The position numbers were made by a program, and so were the translations under genes. From Hippopus hippopus (Eukaryota; Mollusca; Bivalvia; Cardiida; Cardiidae): a DNA stretch of 64,000 nt. Where the stretch lies: positions 33,539,694 to 33,603,693 of the forward strand of contig OX328106.1 of the NCBI GenBank assembly GCA_946811185.2, read 5' to 3'. Below, piece after piece: positions 49,958 to 61,900 of the stretch. The notes beneath the pieces were generated by a model. That model was given only the letters and a program-made list of their open reading frames with translations, was not told the DNA's origin and made no database searches. How positions within the stretch are numbered: the first letter of the stretch is position 1; each line of letters begins with the position of its first letter.

Positions 49958-52900
49958 GTAAGCGTAAGGAAGTTGTGTTCATTTTAATTTTTTGTGAATG
50001 AAAAAGAAATAGAAAATCTAGCAATTCTTTTTTTCCAGACAACAAATAATTGTCAAAAAAAATCTGTTTAGTTAATATATTGGACAGTCTTCTTTGAATG
50101 ACCATTTATCTTGTTTGAAATAAGTTTGAGCAAAGTTTCGGTTTTGGAAAAAAGATGAGTTGAGAACGAATTCTGACTCCTAACCAGACGAGATTTTTTT
50201 TTAGAATGGTCCATAGTGAAAAGCATTTGCAGACGATGAATTCAACGCGATCTAATTCTTTACTACATGACAAAATTTTAGCCCTATCAAAAGTGAAAGC
50301 ATAATGCAGACGACAAATCTAATGTACCTCACATGATGTGATTTGTCTTAAAATAGCCAAAAAACATAATGGGAAAAGGAGAAAAAATGCTGGATACCAG
50401 CATTTTCTCCTTTTCCTACAATGTTTTTGAATGATTTTTTTCTTGGGTTTGTGGTAAAGGGTTAAACTGTGAAGGAAAAAGGAAGTGTTTTGCATTTATG
50501 CATGTTTTCCTTGAACTTCAAGCAAAAGATGCAGTAAAGGTTATTTTCACTTAGCTGCACTTTCTTGAAATGCTCTTAATACTCTAGAAAAAATAAATAC
50601 AACCTTGAAATTTCAATCTATTTTAAAGTGACAGGAATTTAACCCTGTAGATCTACCAAACAATGTCTTGTTCTGACAGTCCTGAAGAAGACATGAAGAA
50701 GTAACAAACATTTGCTCCTTTTTCCATAATGTTTCCTTACCTTTCATAGATAGAAATCAAGATTTGAGCTACATTGAATTTCAAATGTTTTCAATTAGGA
50801 CAAGACTATCTTTTTGTTGCTTAGTAAAGAGTTAAGTGAAGATTTATTTTCCTTTTTGTTTGAATTTTGTTTCAACTCTTTACCACATATAGAAATTTTA
50901 GACTGACCCAAATCGAAAGCATGTCCAGGTGTCAAAGAAAAGACGGCTGATATAGCAAAGTATGCCCTTCATAGGATAGAAAAAAAATGGTTTATACATC
51001 ATTTTCTCCTTTTACCAGTATGTTTTCAAAAGCCATCCTGCATCTATATAGGATCGTTAAAAATTAAGATCATTTTTGTGAAGGGTTAAATTCAATTTGC
51101 AACTGATACCAAGTATTGCTTTGTGGAGTTGAAAGCTCTATCCTCCTTATTGGCATTTTTTTTCTGTTGTCACAATGTTTTGACCTGAAAAATGACTTCT
51201 ACTTTAGTGTTCCAGAGCTGCTACCCAACATCAATGTGAGAGATGGAGAATATGACAGTGTGATTGTTGTGACTGATTCCACAAGCAAACTTGTGGGTGA
51301 TTTAGAATGTCTGAAAGAGCCTATTCAGGATTATGCCAAGGTTTGTTAAAAAACAGTTTTAAGATATTCTTTGCAGTCTGATCTTTATCTGCACCATCCA
51401 AATAAGCTGTTAATCCTTTACCAAACAATCCCAAATTTTAATGACCCTGAGAAAGACGCCTTTTGAAAACATTGTGGGAAAAGGAATAAAATGCTTGTTA
51501 TCAGCATTTTCTCCGTTTCTTATAAAGTTTTCTACCCAGACAGAAATTATCATTTGAACCACATTCAATTTCTCGTCTGCAAATGTTTTCAGCTTGGTCT
51601 AGATCAAAATTTTGTCATTTAATAAAGAGTTAAACAAGGGTTAATCCTCTACCACACAATCTTGAGCTCTATCAACCTTAGGTAAAATGGATTTTAAAAA
51701 TATTGTGGGAACAGGAAAAAATGCTTGTAACCAGCATTTTCTCCCTTTTCCAACATGTTTTTTAACCCTTGATAGAAAAATCTAGCCCTTTGAGCCATTT
51801 GTACCTAATGTTCTGCAAATGCTTCCAATTTGGATGAGTCTAAAACTTTGGCTTCGGCTAAAGAGATTTTTTAGAGTTGTATAAATAAAATGCAGTTACA
51901 AAATGAACCTTGTTGAATGCATTAGCACATTTTGCCGTTTTCCTAATTTTGTAGCAGATAACAAAATTTTGGACTTGTCCATAATGAAAGAGTCAGTAGG
52001 TGTAAGTTAAATATAGCTGAAATGATGGGGTCTATCTTTAAAACAGTAGAAAACATTGTGTAAAAGAAAGGAAATGCTGGTTACCAGCATTTTCTCCTTT
52101 TCCACAGTATTTTCAAAAGCCTTTGTCTTCAGGTTCATTAAAAAATGAGATTGTTTATTGGAGGACAGAGAGAGATAGAATTAGAGAAGTTACTTTCTTA
52201 GGATCTAGTTGAAAAATTCAGACAATTCTCATTCTAAACATTTTCTCTTTTGTCACAGTATTTAAGAGGTCAATTTATTTAGCTGAAACAATATTGAATT
52301 TCAAAACTGCAGAAAGTTTTAACCCATTACCAGACTATCCCATATTTTAACAACCCTGTGGAAGAAAGCTTTTGAAAACATCTGCAGCAAAGGATGAAAT
52401 GCTGGTTACCAGCAGTTTTTCCTTTTTCAACAATATTTTATACACATCCAAAGAAAAATACAATTATTTTTACCACATTTTGTTGTCTACAAGTGCTTTC
52501 AATTTTGAAGAGTCAAAAATTTTGTCAGCTGGTAAAGATTTACCTTGTTAATTGCGTTTTGAATGGAGCTTTCTCACACAATAAATTTTAGAGGTAGACT
52601 CCTTGAAATTAAGAGCATCTTATTATTCTGCAGACAACAACTTCAGACTTGAAAAAAGTCGGCTGAAAGTCTCTGATAGGGTAGCAAACATTGTGGGAAA
52701 AGGAGAAAATGCTTGTAACCAGTATTTCCTCCTTTTCACACAATGCTTTTATAAGTATTCTTTCTCAGGGTTATTTCAGCTTGGGATATTTTGATAAAGG
52801 GCCAGACATGTTTTGCTAAAGTGGACTTAAGTGCAAAGAAAAAATATGTCATGATTTATTTATTTATTTATTTGCATTTCCTTAACATGGGCATTCAATG

Positions 52901-55900
52901 TTATTCTTCAAAAACCAGGTACATGTAGTTTCTTTTTCTTTTGGAAGTAGTCCTTGGTTTAAAAAAAAAAATACGTTGTACGAAAATTCTGTCTCAAGGA
53001 CTATTGTTTTAACCTTCATTCCTATACTAAAATAAACCCAGTAGTTGTTGTTTCCATCTGATTTTGATCTACATTTACTGGCAAAGCACGTATTATTGCT
53101 AAAGGCACACTAGGGTTTAAAGGATCATGTGGAAACCCTGTATTTTGTCATGCTGTCATAGGTGTGATTTTTCCTCCTTTCAGAGCCGAGCCATGGTAGC
53201 TCAGTCGGTATCGTGCAGGACTTGAGAACAGAGGGTATTGGGTTCAATCCCTGGCTCGGCAAATATCTCTCAGAGGATTGATGATAGTCAGTGCAACAGG
53301 ATTTGTTCCTCTCCCACCGCTGCCCATTGTTTAGACAATGGTTATATGGGAAAGCAGCCAGTTGCTTTGAAAGAAAATTGTGCAGCGTACTGGTAAAAGA
53401 AACTCAGGAAAGCATGGATAGGTGCACTGGCCTCTGCAATATAACTGAAATAATGTTGAAAGCGGCGTTAAACACCATACAATAAATCAATCCTCCTCTC
53501 AGAGGTTTTCCTCCATTAAAACCTTTACCAAACAATTCTGGGTTTTTAAGACCTTGGGAAAGAAGGCTTTCGAAAGCATTTTGGGAAAACTAGAAAATAC
53601 TGGTAACCAGTCTTCTCCTCTATCAGAGTGCTTAAAGGTCATTTCACCAATTTTGAATGTGTTGTGTGCAGCTGTTTCAAATTAAAAAGAGTTATTTCCT
53701 GAAATGAAAAATATCAGGGTCCTCTTAATTGAAAGCATTTGCAGATGATTAATTTGAAATGATACAAATGAGCTGAAGTGCCCTTATAAGGTAGAAAACA
53801 TTGTGGGATGTAGAGAAAATGCTGCTTACCAGCATTTTCTCTACATCCCACAATGTTTTCTAAAGGTTTCTTTGTCAAGGTCATTAAAACTAGGAATTGT
53901 GTTGTAAATGGTTAAACCTGCCATAAGAACATAGCTTTGTAACTCTTTATAGGACCAAAGATTTTTTGAACTTGTCCATATTGAAAGAACTTGAGGGCAG
54001 CAAATGGAATGCAGGTTGAATGATGGATTTTGTCTTTCACTCTTTACCAAACAATCCACACTTTTGATGACCCTTGGAAAAAAGGCTTTTGAAAACATTG
54101 TGAGAAAAGGACAAAATGTTGGTAGCCAGTGTTGTTTACACGTAGGATTCTGTGGTAAAGGGTTAAAGCTATTATTATCCCCCGCCAAAGGTGGAGGGAT
54201 ATAGTTTTAGCGTTGTCCGTCCGTCCGTGTGTCCGTCCGGGACAATATCTCCAATACCATTGGACGGAATTTCGTGAAACTTTATACATATGTACAATAA
54301 CCTATTCCGCCGACATACTTTTTTTCTTTTTTTGATTCGATGCAAAATGGCCAACTTGGACAATTTTGAGTTACGCGGTCGCGTAATTTTTGAAAAGGTC
54401 TTTTTTGGCAGGGGATATCATTTCAACGAAATTGCTTGTTAAAATTGAGAACTGTCCCAGCTCATACAGATCTGCTCAGAAATAATGTATTTACTGAAGT
54501 ATGTGAGCAGGTCAGAACATTTTCCTCACATATATTTCATAAATGCAAGTAAAGAAGTGTCTGATACCTTTCGTTCTTTGGCTGGAAGTGTAGACTGTGA
54601 TCAGTATGCATGTACATGCAAAACTGATCCCGGTGTTATCTACCTGCCTTTTATTCAGAAAGAGTATTCCACAGATACCTTCTCTGTTAACTGCTTTTTT
54701 TCCATTTTTCCCCACTAAATCTTGTATTTCTACTTACTTTGTGTAGTATATTTTGTAAACCATTGTGCTATGGATATGTTTATATTCTATGCAAATAAAG
54801 ATATCTATAAATCACACCCCTATATTATGGTGGCACAAAAGTGACATGGAAGATATATTTTATACTACGTGCGCACGCAGTAGCTAATATGTGCGCACGT
54901 AATAAGTAATACGTGCGCACGCAGTAGTATTACGTGCGCACGCATTAGCTAATAGGTGCGCACGTAATAACTAATACGTGCGCACGTAATACTATTGCGT
55001 GCACACGTATTAGCTAATACGTGCGCACGTATTAACTAATACGTGCGCACGTAATAACTATTACGTGTGCACGTAATAATGTCTATCTTCCACTTTCATC
55101 TTGAAACAATGGCTTCCGTTCATGATTCTGATTAGTGGATTATTACGTGCGCACGTAATATGTAATACGTGCGCACGTATTAGCTACTGCGTGCACACGC
55201 AGTAGCTATTACGTGTGCACGTATTAGTTATTACGTGCGCACGTAATAACTAATACGTGCGCACATAATACTACTGCGTGCGCACGTATTACTTATTACG
55301 TGCGGACGTAATAGCTACTGCGTGCACACATATTAGTTATTACGTGCGCACGTATTAGCTACTGCGTGCACACGTAATACTACTGCGTGCGCACGTATTA
55401 CTTATTACGTGCGCACATATTAGCTACTGCGTGCGCACGTAGTATAAAATATATCTTCCATGTCACTTTTGTGCCACCGTACTATATAGCTTTTTCAGTA
55501 CATGTTTTTTTTGGTCTTTAATCAGATTCTCATTTTCAGTTTGATTTCAAAGAATGTGACTGACTTTCTGTTTGGGTTAACTCTTTGTCAAACAACAAAA
55601 GTTGGACACATTTCAATGAAAACTTGGAGAAAGGAGCTTGCAGGCAAAAAATTTATAAGATGTGGCTCAAATGATGAAAATGGTCTTTAAAATGGTAGAA
55701 CACATTGTGGGAAAAGGAAAAACAATTTTGGTACATGTATTAACTCTTTACCAAACATCAAAATTTTGGACTGGTCCAAACTGAAAGCATTTGCAGACGA
55801 CAAAATAAATGCAACAGAAGTATTGAAATTTGTTTTGGGAAGGGTAGAAAACATTGTGGGAAAAGGAGAAAATGCTGGTTACCAGCATTTTCTCCTTTTC

Positions 55901-58900
55901 CCACAATGTTTTCAAAAGGCTTCTTTCTCAGGGTCATTAAAAGTCGGGATTATGTGGTAAAGGGTTAAGCCCCGATTTGTTCTCCCTTTTTCACCTTAAG
56001 CTGTTAGGGAAGAATGAATCCTGAACCCTAACTTTTGACAATACTTAGAGGGATTTTGGCAAAGCTGAGAATTGAACTCAAAACCCCTAGATAGCAAGCT
56101 TGTTGCTTGAATGAACTCTTACCTTTCTCCAAACAGTTCTGTATTTTAACCCGTTACTGCAAGGCAAAATTTTAGACTATTCCATTTTGAAAAAGGATAC
56201 AGACAAAAATTAAAATATTTTTCAAATTACAGTAGTTGGCCTTGAATATTAAGTAGAAAAGATTGTGGGTAAAGCTCAAATGAGCTTTGATGACCATGAC
56301 AAAGATAGGGAAATCGAGAAAATGCTTGTAACCAGTATTTACTCCTATTCCCACAATGTTTTCTACTCTGTTAGAGACAAGTTTGAGCATTTGAGCCACC
56401 TTTGATTTGTTGTCTGCAAATGCTTTCAATTTGGACAGGTCTAAAGTTTTGTCATGTGGAAGCTGGCCCTTTACCAAACAATCCCATGTTTTCATGACCA
56501 AGAGGAAGAGGCCTTTTGAAAAGATTGTGGGAAAAGGAGAAAATGCTGGTAACCAGCATTTTCTCCGTTTCGCAGGACATTTTTTACTCTGTCAAAATAC
56601 ATACGTTCATTGGTACCACTTTTAAATCTGTCGTCTGCTGATGCTTTCAATTTGTATGAAATTTTTTTGTTTGGGGAAGGGATAGACCTGGTCTGTCACC
56701 AGACCTTTAATTAGAACTACTTTGTAAATTTGATGGTGGTTAAAATTTTAAAATTGACATTGGGTTCATGAGAATGAATATTCAGTGTTATATGTTATGC
56801 TTTTAACATAACTTTTACATTACCTCTTCATGGCAATCTTTACTGTTTGGGAGAAGACCACTTTTGAAAGCATGGTGGCAAAATGAGAAATTGTTCCTTA
56901 CAAGCAAATTCTCATCAACCACAATGTTTAAAGGTTTTTCACACTTTTTCGTATATTTATGTAGTAAACTTTAGGTAATGAATAGTATACTTATTGAGAT
57001 AATTTTCGTAACTGTAGCGTTCAGCAAATTTGTTAAAAAAGGAAATGAGTTAATTTTTCCCATACAACCCTGCTACAAAAAGGTGACCTCGGAGTGACAA
57101 CTCTTTGCCAGACAACAAAACCTTAGACTTGTCTCAATTCAATGCATTTTCCGATGAAAAATTTGGAGATTGTGTTTAACTCTTTACCAAATGACAAAAT
57201 TTTAGACTTGTCCAAATTGAAAGCATATGCAGACAACAAAATAAACCTGATTGAAAGATTGAAACTTGACTTTAGAAGAGTAGAAAACATTGTGGGAAAA
57301 GGAGAAAATGCTGGTTACCAGCATTTTCTCCTTTTCCCACAATGTTTTCAGAAGGCTTCTTCCTCTGGGTTGTAAAAACCAGGGATTGTTTGGTAAAGGG
57401 CTAAAGGGATAGAAAACATTGTGGGAAAAACAGAAAATGCTGATTACCAGAATTTTTTCTTTTTCTCACAATGTTTTCAGGAGCCTTCTTCTTCAGGGTC
57501 CTTAACACTCAGGATAGTTTGGTAAAAAGTAAAAGCCGGCGATTGTTTGGTAAATGATTAAATGAACCAAAGACAATATAGAGGCACTGTGATTGTGTCC
57601 AAAATGAAAGTATTTGCAGACTACTATTAATGTGGCTTAAAGGATAGAATTCCACTGTGTGAAATCAAGAAAGTCCTGGATGTATGCATTTGCAACTTTC
57701 TCCACAGTGTTTTCAGAAGCCTTTTCTTTAGGGTATTAAAACTTGACATTGTTTGATAAAGAGTTGACCCTTTGCCAAAAAAATCCATTTTTTAATGACC
57801 CTGAGGAAGTAGTCTTTAGCACATAAAACATTGTGGGAATTGGAGGAAATGCTGGTAAGCAGCATTTTCTCCATTTCCCACATTGTTTACTACTCTTTCA
57901 ATGACAAAATTCTGCACTTAATTTGACATCTGCATATGATTTTAATTTGGACAAGTCTGAAATTTTTGCGGCTGATAAAGAGATAGACAAATTCTTTGTT
58001 TTGTTAATCTTGTTATTGACAATATCTGTCGAAATATTGAATCATGTAGACCAATGATCAGACTGCTTATTGAGTGAAATATCTCCTTTTACCCTAACAT
58101 TTCTAAAAATGATCTTTTACAAGGGGTTCTGCAGAGAGGTAAAGCATTAACAATTTTGTACCTTATCTGTCTTACAGTATGATAGCATAAAGGATGTAGC
58201 ATTGATCAACACAGATGTCATTCCATCAAAAAGATTGGTATGTACACATAATGTATCCTTGCTTTCTTTTCTATTACTACAGGATCTTTTGTGGTTCAGT
58301 GTTAAAGTGTAGGTCTTGTAACCTGGAGACCCCCAGTTTGAGCCTCACTGGAAGTGAGGTTTTTCATGGGAGTTTCCGGTGGCAAGACACTTCAGAGACC
58401 AAGCCTAGCACTGGTGAAACACAGGACATTATATTACATCATATTAATACAAACTCACCGAAATATGACTGAACTAATGTTGAAAGCAGCGTAAAATACA
58501 CTGAATTTCAATTAGTCTACTGCAATGTTTTTGGAGAATATTTAAATCCACCTGGCCATCTGTCTATCTATTTGTTTGGTGCCCATCAGTCTGTAGCATG
58601 CACATGTACACATAATTATATTTAGTTTTGATAAACCTCCATTGTCTTGCTCGTCACTGTTTGAGACTTTGTACAAATATTGATCCTTTACCAAACAATC
58701 TTGGGTATAAACGATCCTTGGATAAAAGCTTTTTGAAAACGTTGTGGGAAATGGAGAACATGCTGGTAACCAGCATTTTCTCCTTTTCTCAGGATATTTT
58801 TCACCCTTTTGAAGACATTTCCAACAATGCTTTCAAAAGTCTTCTTTCTTTAACTCTTTACCAAACAACAAAATTTTAGAATGGTCCAGATTGAAAACAT

Positions 58901-61900
58901 TTGCAGATGACAAAATAAAAGTGAATGAAAATTTGAAATTGGTTTTGGGAAGGGTAGAAAACATTGTGGGAAAAGGAGAAAATGCTGGTTACCAGCATTT
59001 TCTCCTTTACCCACAATGTTTTTAAACTTTCTTGGGTTCTGCATGGCTCAGTGGTAAAGTGTAGTACTTGTACTCAGGAGGTCCCGCTTCAGAACCCTAG
59101 CCAGTGACACCCAGGACATACATGAATATGTGAGCTATTGCCATGATAGAACAGAAAAAATTTTGAAAGCAGTGTAAAACAACATTCAATCAATGTAACT
59201 TGCTGCAGGACTGTAGATGTTCAATTTTGAGTTTTCCCATGTCAGCTGATAAGTGTAAGAGCATTATCTCCCCTGTGAACAAATAAGTTTTTGCGTGTAA
59301 AGCCTCCTATGTTAGTTCTTCTGTCTCCTATTTCATAACTCTTGGCATGGATATTGTCATTTTTAGTGGCAATTTAAGTTCTATATGCATTCAAAAGCTT
59401 AAACGTCTGGACTTCAACCTGCTACCTTAATCAAATCTTCATACTTTGCCATGCCACCATTCATGCATATAAATGAGCCTTACTCTGAATCATGAAGTAA
59501 ACTGGTCCTGTTAGCTGCAGAAAAATTACTGAAAGCAAAAAGTTTCAACATGGGTCAGCCTGCGTGGACTGCACAGGATGACCTGGGTTGGTACTCTTTT
59601 GCAGATGTATTAAACCCCCTTTTCAGAGAGCTTGGCTCAATTTTATTTGTTAGTTTTGATAATCAGTTATGCCTTTAGGAAATAGTGTAGTCGCAATTGT
59701 AATTCGTCTTGGGAGTAACTAGTCAGCACTCCTGCTGCAATTTTTTTTTTTTTACCGTTAGGCTGCAAAGCGCGACTCACTGACCATTTGCGGACAGTGT
59801 AGATCAAGATCAGACTGCACATAATGTGCAGTCTGTTCTTGGATCTACACTGTCCGATAAGGAAATATTATTCCCTAAAACATAACTTTGAAAATAGCAA
59901 TATTTAGGTTTTTACTATTGAATTGAAAATTTCATTTTAGTTATTTAGCAGGATAAGGGTTAATGAAACAGTACCTCTGTGTACGAGGGGTGATCAGAAA
60001 GAACGTGGACCACCTCGTTATTTTGAAAACTACTTCACGTAGGATTACAAAAAGTTGCATAGATGAGCATTGATTATCTGGCAACTGACTCTAGCTTTCA
60101 AATGTCGTCATATTCAAGCAGGTAAAGTGTGACGTCATTTTAATGACATCATATACTCCATTAGCGGTCCAAAATGTCGGACGACCTTTTATGTAAGCCG
60201 AGAGTAATCATAAAGATTTACGTCAAACTCGGAAAATATTTATCGGAAATCAAAACCGATTCAGAAAAAGTTTTAGGGGACTGTACGCTTAAGAAATCTG
60301 ATATTCCTGAATGGATCAGACTGATTTACAGATGGATGCGATACTGTTAAAGATTACCCTAAATCTGGTCGTTCATCAACATCAGTCACAGAGAAAATCA
60401 TCACAGGTGTACAGCGGCATGCAAAACAAGATGGCTTAGATACTGTCAGGAAAATAGCTGACACATTTAGCATTTCATATGGAGGTGCCCAGGATATTTT
60501 TACTGATAATCTTGGAATGTCGCATGTGTGAACAAGGTGGGTATCTTGACTATTGACGTTGAAGCAAATGGGGGTTTGGGTCGAAATATGTCAAGAAATT
60601 GTAGAACACATTAGGGTAGAGGGTTCAGACTTTACTGATCGTATTGTAACATACCGTTAAAAATAGGTACAGTTTAATGAGACTGAATCTAACCAACAAA
60701 GTAGTGTATAGAGACTTCCAACATCGCCTTCGGCTGTTAAAGCCAAACTTTGTAAGTCAGAAGTTAGAGTTATGTGCATCATATGTTTCTTTTCTCCTGT
60801 TTTCCTCTAAATCAAGCTGTATCTATGCATGCTACAGTCAATACTGAGTTTTATGCCCACATTATTCAAATAAATTTCCCAAACACCATATACAAAAACA
60901 GCTAGAAGTTATGTAGAGTGACGTCACTTTACACCAAGATAACGCCCTAGCTCACAAAGCCACACATGTACCGGAAACTTTTGCAAAAACAACACATAGA
61001 AACATTAGCAAACTATCCTTATAATTCATTCCTGACCCCTTGAGACCTCTGACTAGTTCCTAGTTTGAAATATTCTCTACGTTGCACACACTACGAGAGC
61101 GCAAAGGAGCTAACCCTCACTATGACCGGATCCTTGAAAGTAATGTCACATGACGCTCTCGCGCATGTGTTTCGCTCATAAAAATCAAGAATGAATAAAT
61201 GTATAGATTTCAAAGGAGGTTACTTTCAAAAACAGTAAACATTCCAAGTTGTTTTTTATAACAATATTCCAATACAGGCGCTGGTCCACGTTCTTTCTGA
61301 TCACCCCTTATACATGACTGATGTAATTTTAGGAACTACCATCATATTGTCTTGTTGTCCACCTGTCATCTGTTTACCACACAACATAATTTTAAACCTG
61401 CCCAAATTGAAGGTATTTGCAGAGAACAAATCAAATTGAGCTTAAATCAAGGTATTTCTATTAGAAAGGGTGTGAAAAATTATAGGAAAAGGAGAAAAAT
61501 TTTGGTTACCGCCATTTTCTTGTTTTCTAACAATGTTTTCGAAAGTTTCTCTATCAGGGTCGTTAAAACATGGGATTGTGTGGTAAAGGGTCAAGCAAGC
61601 AGCTGGCTGACCTAGGAGGCTAAAGTAACTATCTCCGAATATTAGAGAAATAAGAAGAATTTACCTGTATTAAGCAAGCAGCTTCCTGAAGAGAGCACTT
61701 CTCAATTATCTCTGATGCCCACGGGATGCAGGTTACACTGTACTGTAAAATTTCTTATGGTTTACAGATATGGTCGCCCACCGGACCTTTAAACAGAGAC
61801 CAGGATGATGTGAGAAGATTTTATGATGCTGGAGAAAAGGGATTGAAAAGGTAAGACTGTAAAATAATTGGTTTATTAGGGTACTGGATTTGTACGTCAG

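Larger units (their letters stand above)
45328..59030. repeat. Dense cluster of family H hairpin MITEs
   Basis: More than 30 recognisable copies or fragments, in both orientations, fill FAHD2 introns 1-2 and aminopeptidase introns 1-3. Most keep the motifs CTTTACCA-ACAA, GAAAGCATTTGCAGACGACA, AAAACATTGTGGGAAAAGG with its complement, and GGTAAAGGGTTAA. Several abut and share a TTAA. Well-delimited copies are listed separately; diverged copies lie near 45328-45546, 45962-46099, 46100-46275, 46980-47135, 48489-48690, 48691-48874, 49259-49507, 50639-50836, 50876-51087, 51641-51869, 51945-52165, 52319-52542, 52580-52800, 53519-53700, 53720-53914, 54037-54166, 56150-56460, 56466-56690, 57405-57560, 57580-57770, 57765-57985, 58678-58850 and 58850-59030. 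Confidence 0.88.
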
